DNA of 64,000 bases from a virus. The notes beneath the pieces are model-generated. The model searched no databases. It saw only the letters and a program-made list of their open reading frames with translations, and had not been told where the DNA came from. The DNA lies in the IMG/VR virus record IMGVR_UViG_3300035665_000023, positions 1-64,000 of that record. One strand, given 5' to 3'. Position 1 is the first letter of the stretch. Each line of letters starts with the position of its first letter. Shown here piece by piece: positions 31,265-37,131 of the stretch. Position numbers and translations under genes: made by a program.

Positions 31265-31513
31265 ATGGAAGACATTCTGACGATCGCAGAAGTCGCTGAT
31301 CGACTTCGCTGTTCTGTTTCTACCGTGCGGCAGCATATCGCACGCGGTCGGCTTGCTGCCGTCAACCTTGGGACCGGAGGTCACAAGCACTACCGGATCA
31401 CCGAGTCGGCACTCGCTGACTTTCTCCAGTCAGCCCCTCAATTGGCAACTTCTCTGCCTCCTGCACCCAAGCTGTCTATCAACACTTCGCGATTCATGAA
31501 GCGACTTGGTTGA
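31265..31513 (+). CDS. Excisionase-family helix-turn-helix protein
   Basis: An 82-residue protein. MEDILTIAEVADRLRCSVSTVRQHIARGRLAAVNLGTGGHKHYRITESALADFLQ is a textbook MerR-like HTH_17/excisionase domain: two-helix reader plus wing. Start at 31265 follows GAGGGGAG. As an integrase and attP lie 4.3 kb away, it may be the recombination directionality factor, but generic repressors share this fold. Confidence 0.82.
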   Translation: MEDILTIAEVADRLRCSVSTVRQHIARGRLAAVNLGTGGHKHYRITESALADFLQSAPQLATSLPPAPKLSINTSRFMKRLG

Positions 31514-31815
31514 TGATAATGCGAACGAAAACACCGATCGAATTACTCGAAGATTTAGCCTACGAAAGCGAGTCGATCGCGGTCAAAGCTAGATTGGCGA
31601 TTGTCATCGCGCACATTCAGACTATGGAGCAGCAACGGATCGAAATGCGGTATCGGCAAATCGCGGTGCTGCAAGGAATCAAGCTTTTGGCTTCCTGGCA
31701 TTATGACCCAGAAGCGAATTTCGATGATGTGTCGCCAGACGATCAGGTAGCGCATGTTAATGCAAGGATTGTCTGGGAGTGCGATATGGCGTTGCGAGAA
31801 CTTGGGGTGAATTAG
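31513..31815 (+). CDS. Hypothetical helical protein
   Basis: A 100-residue protein whose ATG overlaps the upstream stop (TGATG). TKTPIELLEDLAYESESIAVKARLAIVIAHIQTMEQQRIEMRYRQIAVLQGIKLL is strongly helical. Transcribed with the excisionase-like gene toward the cassette array. No family recognised. Confidence 0.6.
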   Translation: MIMRTKTPIELLEDLAYESESIAVKARLAIVIAHIQTMEQQRIEMRYRQIAVLQGIKLLASWHYDPEANFDDVSPDDQVAHVNARIVWECDMALRELGVN

Positions 31816-31844
31816 GTAAAGAAATAGGTAAAGAAATAGGTAAC
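31815..31844 (+). repeat. Short tandem repeat AGGTAAAGAAAT
   Basis: AGGTAAAGAAAT occurs twice in tandem, followed by a partial third AGGTAA, between the 31513-31815 gene and the tRNA-like element. Confidence 0.7.
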
Positions 31845-31846
31845 AA

Positions 31847-31946
31847 GGATCGGTGGACTAGACGACGGCGTTTTGCGCCGAGAGAGCAGAAACGGTATCT
31901 GTAGCCACGTCGGCTGTCTTTGCAGGTTCGAGTCCTGCCCGATCCA
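31847..31946 (+). tRNA. tRNA-like element with intact acceptor and T arms but non-canonical core
   Basis: GGATCGG (31847-31853) pairs with CCGATCC (31939-31945), and GCAGG-TTCGAGT-CCTGC (31922-31938) is a canonical T arm with A73 after the acceptor. The 68 nt between do not form a normal D arm and anticodon arm; hairpins CGGCG-TTTTG-CGCCG and CAGA-AACGGTA-TCTG are seen instead. At 100 nt it is long for a tRNA. It could be a degenerate tRNA, an attachment-site relic or a tRNA-mimicking RNA. It ends 5 nt before the first, truncated attC. Confidence 0.45.
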
Positions 31947-31950
31947 TTGA

Positions 31951-31976
31951 GACGAACGCTAATCAATTGTTATGCG
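31951..31976 (+). repeat. Truncated attC at the array start
   Basis: GACGAACG and GTTATGC are separated by only about 10 nt, so the inner arms are lost. GTTATGC belongs to cassette A and GACGAAC to whatever preceded it. It may be a deletion scar or the entry point of the array. Confidence 0.6.
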
Positions 31977-31992
31977 GTTTGGAGGTTTGATA

Positions 31993-32196
31993 ATGGCACA
32001 ATTTACGTACAGAGACAAGTTGATAATCATGCAGGAGCAAGCCATGTGGATCGTGGCAAACATCTTGCGAGACGAAGCATCATCGGTAGATCACACTTGG
32101 CAGGCTCGAATTCGGAAGCTGTCGGAAGAATCGCGACAAATCGCACAGGAGCTACGCGATCACAACGAACAGTTTGAAGAAGAGGACGACGAGTAA
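31993..32196 (+). CDS. Cassette A gene: hypothetical acidic helical protein
   Basis: A 67-residue protein (MAQFTYRDKLIIMQEQAMWIVANILRDEASSVDHTWQARIRKLSEESRQIAQELRDHNEQ) with an acidic tail (EEEDDE). Start at 31993 follows GGAGG carried within the cassette. Helical throughout; no family recognised. Confidence 0.65.
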   Translation: MAQFTYRDKLIIMQEQAMWIVANILRDEASSVDHTWQARIRKLSEESRQIAQELRDHNEQFEEEDDE

Positions 32197-32199
32197 TCC

Positions 32200-32288
32200 G
32201 CATAACGCACAAAATCACCGGGTTGCCGCCGGTGAGTATCGATTGAAAAACAGCCGGACGGCAACTCCGGTGCATTTTTTTGTTATGC
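32200..32288 (+). repeat. attC site b (end of cassette A)
   Basis: GCATAACG ... TGTTATGC ends. Inner arms ATCACCGG-GTTGCCG and CGGCAACTCCGGTGCAT pair with one extra base on each of two positions. The loop carries no open start: GTGAGTATCGATTGA stops at once. Confidence 0.85.
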
Positions 32289-32348
32289 CATGCCGAACCA
32301 TTTAAGGTTACCTACAGTTGTAGTGCGGCGTTCCTTTGGAGCGATGCC

Positions 32349-32834
32349 ATGCAGTTGTATTTTGACGATCATTATCCAAATGTCCCGAATTACTTTATTC
32401 GTCGTTCGGATCTTCAGCCGCGTCACATGCCGGAGTATTCAGCCGTGTACATCGTTATAGATCGACAACGAAGAGTCGAGTATGTGGGAGAAACCAAGAA
32501 CCTTCGGCATCGCATAAGTGAACACGGCGGTTTTTCACACAACAGCGGTATTGCATGGATCAACGTTGACAGTTCGATGTTGGCTTTTACCGAGTGCTGG
32601 TTTATTGCGACGCTAAGACCTTACAGGAACGGTACGCAACGGAAGTATTTGAAAGATTGCTCACGCTCAGCAGTCGTCGATAGAACGATTCATCGTTTGT
32701 GGGTTGTTGGTCGCCACGTTCGTCTTTGCGACGGGACGAGCGGTTTTATTGATAGGGTTTACGAGTCGTCGAAGCGCATCGTGGTGAATGGCGTTTCGTA
32801 TAGAATATGTCAGGCAACTGTGACATTGGCATAA
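32349..32834 (+). CDS. Cassette B gene: GIY-YIG nuclease-family protein
   Basis: A 161-residue protein. YSAVYIVIDRQRRVEYVGETKNLRHRISEHGGF has the GIY-YIG core (AVYI ... YVGET) with the conserved Arg in LRHRISEH, and a later Glu in LAFTECWFIATLRP. The start at 32349 follows GGAG and lies 66 nt inside the cassette. Such single-domain GIY-YIG proteins may cut DNA; as a mobile cassette it could serve defence or counter-defence. The C-terminal 50 residues are unassigned. Confidence 0.8.
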   Translation: MQLYFDDHYPNVPNYFIRRSDLQPRHMPEYSAVYIVIDRQRRVEYVGETKNLRHRISEHGGFSHNSGIAWINVDSSMLAFTECWFIATLRPYRNGTQRKYLKDCSRSAVVDRTIHRLWVVGRHVRLCDGTSGFIDRVYESSKRIVVNGVSYRICQATVTLA

Positions 32835-32919
32835 CGCTTGGGTTCACGGGGCCGCGAGGAAAAAACTATGAACAAATCAAACGACGTTGACGCGGCTCCC
32901 GTGCAACCCATTGTTATGC
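32829..32919 (+). repeat. attC site c (end of cassette B), loop starts the next gene
   Basis: GCATAACG ... TGTTATGC. GGGTT-CACGGG-GCCGCG pairs with CGCGGCTCCCGTGCAACCC, leaving extrahelical G and A. The loop holds GAGGAAAAAACT then ATG at 32868, which opens the cassette C frame through the R' box. Confidence 0.87.
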
Positions 32920-33443
32920 GTTTCTGTTACGCAGATCCGCCCTACCTTGGATGTGGCAAGAAGCTGTATGGCGACATGCACGAACAGGCAGCAGATTGGG
33001 ACAACCCCGAGAGGCATAGCCAATTGGTAGAGCAATTGTGCGACGAGTTCCCAGACGGTTGGGCAATGTCGTTGCATAGCCCGAGCCTGCGGACGATTCT
33101 TCCAATGTGCCCAGAGGATTGCCGTGTAGCAGCATGGGTGAAACCATTCGCAGTGTTCAAAGCGAACGTAACGGTAGCGTATGCGTGGGAACCAGTCATC
33201 TTCCGTGGCGGTCGGAAACGACCGCGAACGATGCCAACTGTTAGAGATTGGGTCAGCGAGTGCATTACGTTGAAGAAGGGTTGCCCTGGGGCAAAACCCG
33301 AGGGGTTTAGTATGTGGCTGTTCGACCTGTTGAACATGGAACCGCAAGACGATTTCGTTGATATGTTTCCCGGCAGCGGGAGCGTGCAAAAGGCGTGGGA
33401 CAAGTTTCGCCACACGCCGATGCTGCCACTGGAATACGCATAA
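32868..33443 (+). CDS. Cassette C gene: DPPY-type DNA methyltransferase-like protein
   Basis: A 191-residue protein. FCYADPPYLGCG (about 19-30) is the catalytic DPPY motif of N6-adenine or N4-cytosine methyltransferases, and DDFVDMFPGSGSVQKAW near residue 160 is the FxGxG AdoMet-binding motif. The order (catalytic first) fits the beta class. The first 15 residues (MNKSNDVDAAPVQPIV) are encoded by the attC loop and arm of the previous cassette; an internal ATG at 32916, inside the R' box, could start a shorter form. Without a separate target domain it may be broad in specificity. Likely anti-restriction DNA modification. Confidence 0.8.
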   Translation: MNKSNDVDAAPVQPIVMRFCYADPPYLGCGKKLYGDMHEQAADWDNPERHSQLVEQLCDEFPDGWAMSLHSPSLRTILPMCPEDCRVAAWVKPFAVFKANVTVAYAWEPVIFRGGRKRPRTMPTVRDWVSECITLKKGCPGAKPEGFSMWLFDLLNMEPQDDFVDMFPGSGSVQKAWDKFRHTPMLPLEYA

Positions 33444-33526
33444 CGCTAGCGGTAACCGAATCGCCGCCAAGAGACTCGGCTTGAGAACTAGGTGACCGGC
33501 GACTTCGGTTCACCGCTTTGTTATCC
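33438..33526 (+). repeat. attC site d (end of cassette C)
   Basis: GCATAACG ... TGTTATCC. GCGGT-AACCGAA-TCGCCG pairs with CGGCGACTTCGGTTCACCGC with two extrahelical bases. No start codon in the loop. Confidence 0.87.
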
Positions 33527-33546
33527 CAAAGTTTAGAAGGTGAGCC

Positions 33547-33765
33547 GTGGCTGGTTGGCAACCGATTGAAACCGCACCGAAAGACGGCACAAAGATTTTG
33601 GGATGCGATAGTAATGGTGAACTTGCCGTTGTGCATTGGGATCAAAATTTAGTTCGTGGCTTGAAGGGTTTTCAGATTGGAATTGGCGGAGTGAATTGGA
33701 ATTGGTTGCAACATTATTTTATACCAGTAATGTGGCAACCATTGCCTAATTCACCTGATGGATAA
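33547..33765 (+). CDS. Cassette D gene: DUF551-family protein
   Basis: A 72-residue protein with GTG start after AGAAGG. AGWQPIETAPKDGTKILGCD at the N-terminus and MWQPLPNSP at the end are the DUF551 signature (WxPIETAPKDGTxIL ... WxPLPxxP), common in phages and prophages. Function unknown. Confidence 0.88.
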   Translation: MAGWQPIETAPKDGTKILGCDSNGELAVVHWDQNLVRGLKGFQIGIGGVNWNWLQHYFIPVMWQPLPNSPDG

Positions 33766-33849
33766 CGCTCGGATTCACCGAGCCGAAAGGAAAGAGGTAA
33801 ACGAGAATGAGCGATACGAATGAGGCTTCGGTGCAATCCGTTGTTCGTC
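33760..33849 (+). repeat. attC site e (end of cassette D), loop starts the next gene
   Basis: GGATAACG ... TGTTCGTC. CGGATT-CACCGA-GCC pairs with GGCTTCGGTGCAATCCG with two extrahelical bases. AAAGAGG and ATG at 33807 lie in the loop. Confidence 0.86.
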
Positions 33850-34064
33850 GGCTTTTGGCTAACGACCAATTGAGGAAGATCTACGATGTTGACGAAGATA
33901 CGTTGTGGGAGTGCTTGCGAGTTCTTGCTCGCATGGTGCGGGACAAGACGATTGATGCAGACAAGGCATTGAAGGCCGAAGCAGAGCGAAGTCGTCCACG
34001 GTCTGTAGGAAATCAGTTGTTTGAGGCCGCAATGCGAGATTTTGAGCGAGACGGTATTCGTTAG
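33807..34064 (+). CDS. Cassette E gene: hypothetical helical protein
   Basis: An 85-residue protein (MSDTNEASVQSVVRRLLANDQLRKIYDVDEDTLWECLRVLARMVRDKTIDADKALKAEAE). Its first 12 residues come from attC e of the preceding cassette. Helical, charged. No family recognised. Confidence 0.65.
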   Translation: MSDTNEASVQSVVRRLLANDQLRKIYDVDEDTLWECLRVLARMVRDKTIDADKALKAEAERSRPRSVGNQLFEAAMRDFERDGIR

Positions 34065-34068
34065 GTCG

Positions 34069-34157
34069 GACGAACGGTAGCCGTCAGCGGGCGGCGAAAG
34101 GAAGATTAACCATGTCGAACGACTCTGCCGCCGCTCCGTTGCACGGCGTTGTTCTAC
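34069..34157 (+). repeat. attC site f (end of cassette E), loop starts the next gene
   Basis: GACGAACG ... TGTTCTAC. GCCGT-CAGCGG-GCGGC pairs with GCCGCTCCGTTGCACGGC, with two extrahelical bases and one mismatch. AAAGGAAG and ATG at 34112 are in the loop. Confidence 0.82.
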
Positions 34158-34450
34158 TGCCATGTCCCTTTTGCGGAGGCGAGGCAGTAGAGTGCTATCA
34201 ACGTGACGACCTTGACGATTGGAAGATTGAGTGCAGTGGGTGTGGTGCAGTATCGTGTCCAGATGGGATGCGGTACGACAAGCATTTGGCAATTAAAGAT
34301 TGGAACACGCGAATCGTCAAAGGCGTGCGAACAGTGTTCAGTTACGAAATGTTCGGCAAGATCGGATTCGTATGGATGGCAAGAACCGGTGGGGAAATGT
34401 ACGGCCCATGCTTGTCGCTAGACGAATTGTACTCCGATTTAGGTCAGTAG
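34112..34450 (+). CDS. Cassette F gene: Lar-like restriction-alleviation family protein
   Basis: A 112-residue protein. VLLPCPFCGGEAVECYQRDD and IECSGCGAVSCPDG followed by AIKDWNTR are the Lar-family zinc pattern (LxPCPFCG ... CxxCG ... A...WNxR). The C-terminal 40 residues are extra. Lar modifies type I restriction behaviour; many relatives are uncharacterised. The first 13 residues (MSNDSAAAPLHGV) are encoded by the preceding attC. Confidence 0.8.
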   Translation: MSNDSAAAPLHGVVLLPCPFCGGEAVECYQRDDLDDWKIECSGCGAVSCPDGMRYDKHLAIKDWNTRIVKGVRTVFSYEMFGKIGFVWMARTGGEMYGPCLSLDELYSDLGQ

Positions 34451-34536
34451 AACGCTGGCAATCACGGGGCCGCGACCGTGAAAGCCAGCCATCAGAAAAG
34501 ACGTTGACGCGGCTCCCGTGCATTGCTTTGTTCGTC
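34447..34536 (+). repeat. attC site g (end of cassette F)
   Basis: GTAGAACG ... TGTTCGTC. GCAAT-CACGGG-GCCGCG pairs with CGCGGCTCCCGTGCATTGC. Its 3' arm is nearly identical to that of attC c, yet a GTG frame in the loop ends at TGA, so this copy does not prime the next gene. Confidence 0.86.
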
Positions 34537-34554
34537 GTCCTTGGAGGTTTGATT

Positions 34555-34818
34555 ATGAGAGTCGCAGAGTTGATTGAAGAGTTGAAGAAGTTACCACCAG
34601 AGTCGGAAGTCATCCTCCAGAAAGACGCGGAAGGTAATGGGTACAGTCCATTGTACAAAGTGGATGGTAATGCCATTTACATAGAGGATTTGGCATGGAG
34701 TGGCAAAGTCGTTTCGACGGAGTGGTCGGCCTGCGATGCATGTTACGAGTCAGAGGAAGAGTGGGAAGCATTTAAGGCGTCGAATCCGCGTTGCTGTGTT
34801 TTGGCACCAGTGAACTAG
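34555..34818 (+). CDS. Cassette G gene: conserved hypothetical protein
   Basis: An 87-residue protein (MRVAELIEELKKLPPESEVILQKDAEGNGYSPLYKVDGNAIYIEDL...). The opening VxELIEELKKLPPxxEV is common in phage and cassette-borne small proteins. Own ribosome site TTGGAGG inside the cassette. Function unknown. Confidence 0.72.
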   Translation: MRVAELIEELKKLPPESEVILQKDAEGNGYSPLYKVDGNAIYIEDLAWSGKVVSTEWSACDACYESEEEWEAFKASNPRCCVLAPVN

Positions 34819-34822
34819 GTAG

Positions 34823-34911
34823 GACGAACGCTGGCGATGACCCAGCCCGAAAGGAGATTTCAAAATGTCAGAAACCAGTAATGAGGGCTTGGGTCCATCG
34901 TATCGTTCTAC
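34823..34911 (+). repeat. attC site h (end of cassette G), loop starts the next gene
   Basis: GACGAACG ... CGTTCTAC. GATG-ACCCA-GCCC pairs with GGGCTTGGGTCCATC with two extrahelical bases. AAAGGAG and ATG at 34865 lie in the loop. Confidence 0.85.
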
Positions 34912-35161
34912 GTCCAAGCGGTGTGAGTTTGTTTATGAAGTCGAAACAGCACTGCGTTCCGTAACCCATGAATGTCGATTGGCTAATGCCGTAGAAATCA
35001 GTTACGAGATTCGAGATGGCGAAGGTTTTATTCGGATCGTGTCGGTAGAAGATAAAGCGGATGCGAAAGCGTATCGTGCGTTGAGAAAATTGTTTAGCCG
35101 TCCCGACCAGATGAGATTGGACATCGCGCCAGTCTGGGATTCGCGAAATATCGGGCAGTAG
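34865..35161 (+). CDS. Cassette H gene: hypothetical protein
   Basis: A 98-residue protein (MSETSNEGLGPSYRSTSKRCEFVYEVETALRSVTHECRLANAVEISYEIRDGEG...). First 14 residues derive from attC h. The rest looks like a small alpha/beta protein. No family recognised. Confidence 0.62.
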   Translation: MSETSNEGLGPSYRSTSKRCEFVYEVETALRSVTHECRLANAVEISYEIRDGEGFIRIVSVEDKADAKAYRALRKLFSRPDQMRLDIAPVWDSRNIGQ

Positions 35162-35247
35162 AACGCACAGGATAACCCAGTGCGAGAAAGGAAAGTAGCA
35201 ATGACAGAAGACACTAACGAGCACTTGGGTTCATCCGATTGTTCGTC
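35158..35247 (+). repeat. attC site i (end of cassette H), loop starts the next gene
   Basis: GTAGAACG ... TGTTCGTC. GGAT-AACCCA-GTGC pairs with GCACTTGGGTTCATCC with two extrahelical bases. AAAGGAAAG and ATG at 35201 are in the loop. Confidence 0.86.
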
Positions 35248-35476
35248 GGCTTTTAATGTGCTCTCGCGAATGCTTGAATCTGGATGTGACTTGCATAAGC
35301 AATCGGGCATTTGCTGGATACATGATTGGGCTGGTCGATGTTTAGCAGAAGCAAAGACGCTTACCGACATGCGAGAACAATTGGAGCGATTCGACATCGA
35401 AGCACACGAACGTCGCTACAAGGCTAGGTGCGATTGGTATGCAAAAAACAGGAACAAGCTTTTAGGTCGGCAGTAA
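35201..35476 (+). CDS. Cassette I gene: hypothetical helical protein
   Basis: A 91-residue protein (MTEDTNEHLGSSDCSSAFNVLSRMLESGCDLHKQSGICWIHDWAGRCLAEAKTLTDMREQLERF). The first 14 residues derive from attC i. Helical C-terminus. The cassette closes with GACGAAC (35481-35487) but no complete attC follows, so it is the terminal cassette. Confidence 0.62.
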   Translation: MTEDTNEHLGSSDCSSAFNVLSRMLESGCDLHKQSGICWIHDWAGRCLAEAKTLTDMREQLERFDIEAHERRYKARCDWYAKNRNKLLGRQ

Positions 35477-35548
35477 GTCCGACGAACAAGTATTATATGG
35501 AATTGACCATATCACCGTGTTATGTGGAATTCAATATATCCTGGGTTT

Positions 35549-35569
35549 GCGAGTCTTTGCACGACTCGC
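35549..35569. terminator. GCGAGTC hairpin after the cassette array
   Basis: GCGAGTC-TTTGCAC-GACTCGC is a perfect 7-bp stem without U-tract. A second inverted repeat, ATATGG-AATTGA-CCATAT, lies at 35495-35512. They mark the boundary between cassettes and attP. Confidence 0.45.
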
Positions 35570-35585
35570 AGGGACCGGAAACGCT

Positions 35586-35801
35586 GGCACCAAAACGGCA
35601 CCAAACGAGTGATTTTGATACGATTTCCACAGCAATGGCACCATTGAAAAGCAGCAAAAACGCAGGAAATTGCGAGGATTTTTGCGTTGACATCGTTGAG
35701 GTCACAGATTCGAGTTCTGTACCGCCCACTAGGGAAAACGCTGAGAAAACGAACAAAACGACTGAACGATAAATGGTGCCCGGCACCAAAATTGGCACCA
35801 G
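35586..35801 (+). other. Probable attP: tRNA 3'-end core with GGCACC arm sites
   Basis: The core 35698-35728 reads like the 3' end of a tRNA: T arm ACAGA-TTCGAGT-TCTGT (35704-35720), acceptor strand ACCGCCC and a discriminator A; the 5' half of a tRNA is absent. On the left GGCACC(AAA) occurs at 35586, 35597 and 35637; on the right GGTGCC at 35775 and GGCACC at 35782 and 35794. Repeated arm sites on both sides of a short core, directly before a tyrosine integrase, is the attP layout. Integration into a host tRNA gene would restore its 3' end. Confidence 0.72.
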
Positions 35802-35846
35802 CGATTTTCAGATTTGTTTGAGTTGCTGACCATACGTGTCAATCGC

Positions 35847-36890
35847 ATGGCAAAATCTAGGCTCATGCGTAAACCATTTTTTCGTAAAGCAAGGCAGTGC
35901 TGGTACGTCAAGGATGATCAAGGGCACTTCATACGTCTGGATCCAGACGAGAAGAAGGCGTTCGCGATTTGGGAACGTCTGCGGAACATTGCGGACTACC
36001 AGCACCATGACGCAACGCTGGAGGCGATCTGCGAGGCGTTCCTAAAGCACCATGAGCCGGAGCTGAGTAAGGTTAGGTTTGCTGATTTGACTTGGATCCT
36101 AGAGGAATTCGCTTTGTGGTTCGGCCCGACCCGACTGGCTCGAGAAGTTGGCAAGGCAGATGTGTTGCGATGGATGCGGTCGGAGCGGGATTTGCGAGGT
36201 GGTCGAGGTGTTTGGTCGGCAGCTCGGCAACGGGACGCTGGGCACACGGTAAAGCGAGTGCTGGACTGGGCAATCAGGCGGCAATACTTGCCCTGGTCGG
36301 ATGTAACGGAGATGCGGCTCCCAAGCCCAGAACCTCGGGACGAAATGATTTGCTACGCAGATCACTGCCGTCTAATCGGTGGGTGCAAGGCACGAAAATC
36401 ACGTCCGTTTCGATTGGTGCTAATTGCACTGAGGTTATCGGGGGCACGGCCCGCACAAGTGCGGGAGTTGACGGCTAGCAACGTGATCGGGGATAGTTGG
36501 GTGTTTCGTCGGCACAAGACAAGTGCGAAGACGGGTAAGCCGTTGGTGGTTCGCTGTGGGCCTTGCCTGCAGACCCTGACGCGGATATTGACTCACGCTA
36601 GACCCAGCGGCCCAATGCTTCTATCGGCCCATCGCAAGCCTTGGCCGAAGGATGGGATCGTTCTTCGTTTTCGTCGCCTTCGAGAAGCGGTTGGGCTAGA
36701 CGGGGTCACGGCCTATTCGTATCGGCACACCTACGCGACAGATGCACTGCAGGCGGGTATCTCGCTGCCGACCGTTGCAGCGTTGTTGGGACATGTCAAC
36801 CCGACGATGGTTTCGCGAGTGTATGGGCACCTGGAAAAGCGATCGGATCACCTGAGTGATGCGGTCGCTAAAATCAAACGGGCTGAGTGA
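35847..36890 (+). CDS. int: Tyrosine integrase
   Basis: A 347-residue protein. An N-terminal arm-binding-like segment (KPFFRKARQCWYVKDDQGHFIRLDPDEKKAFAIWERL) precedes a SAM-like core-binding domain and the catalytic domain: ALRLSGARPAQVREL (first Arg), YSYRHTYATDAL (HxxR-type region: Arg-His), LLGHVNPTMVSRVYGHLEK (His and Tyr nucleophile in RVYGH). It lacks the extra segment that marks integron integrases. Start at 35847 (MAKSRLMRKPFF) is not preceded by a clear ribosome site. It directly follows the attP-like region. Confidence 0.9.
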   Translation: MAKSRLMRKPFFRKARQCWYVKDDQGHFIRLDPDEKKAFAIWERLRNIADYQHHDATLEAICEAFLKHHEPELSKVRFADLTWILEEFALWFGPTRLAREVGKADVLRWMRSERDLRGGRGVWSAARQRDAGHTVKRVLDWAIRRQYLPWSDVTEMRLPSPEPRDEMICYADHCRLIGGCKARKSRPFRLVLIALRLSGARPAQVRELTASNVIGDSWVFRRHKTSAKTGKPLVVRCGPCLQTLTRILTHARPSGPMLLSAHRKPWPKDGIVLRFRRLREAVGLDGVTAYSYRHTYATDALQAGISLPTVAALLGHVNPTMVSRVYGHLEKRSDHLSDAVAKIKRAE

Positions 36891-37131
36891 GATGCTGGGC
36901 TTTGCGAAGAACTTCAAGCTTTCGGATTGCCGCCCGAAGGATGGTGTAGACAACTACGTTTTCGTCAATTTCAGCCGAACCCGAGTACACAAACGAACCA
37001 ATCAATAGCGACCTTCTGTCCTTACGCAGAACGGTCCCGAACACCTCGAACACGATGTGCTGCTCGCCTTCGGAATGGTCGTCAAAAACGACCGCAACAA
37101 CGTCACCAAGATTGCATGGTGTTCGCATCAT
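36874..37131 (-). CDS. Small hypothetical protein
   Basis: An 85-residue beta-rich protein (NLGDVVAVVFDDHSEGEQHIVFEVFGTVLRKDRRSLLIGSFVYSG). Start overlaps the phosphoesterase stop (ATGA); the end overlaps the integrase 3' end by 17 nt on the opposite strand. No family recognised. Confidence 0.6.
   Translation of the reverse strand: MMRTPCNLGDVVAVVFDDHSEGEQHIVFEVFGTVLRKDRRSLLIGSFVYSGSAEIDENVVVYTILRAAIRKLEVLRKAQHLTQPV

Larger units (their letters stand above)
31951..35488 (+). mobile_element. Integron-type gene cassette array (attC cluster without IntI)
   Basis: Nine cassettes (A-I) with one gene each, all plus strand, separated by eight 89-91-bp attC sites. Each full attC has R'' (xxxxAAC) and R' (GTTxxxx) boxes at the ends and inner arms that pair as hairpins with two extrahelical bases, the signature integron integrases use. 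Each cassette begins (TTxxxx after the cut point) and ends (xxxxAAC) with complementary boxes: for example, TTATGCGG opens cassette A and CCGCATAAC closes it; TTCTACTG opens F and CAGTAGAAC closes it. This rule holds for all nine. No IntI is present: the tyrosine recombinase at 35.8 kb is phage-type. In cassette terms this is a CALIN inside a phage. Confidence 0.88.

Noticed and set aside
31847-31946. Standard type II tRNA (Leu/Ser)
   Set aside because: Acceptor and T arms are good, but no D arm or 7-nt anticodon loop with U33 can be formed, so it is listed only as tRNA-like.
35847-36890. Integron integrase for the neighbouring cassettes
   Set aside because: The protein has a phage-type arm-binding N-terminus and no IntI-specific insert, and it sits next to an attP-like site instead of an attI.
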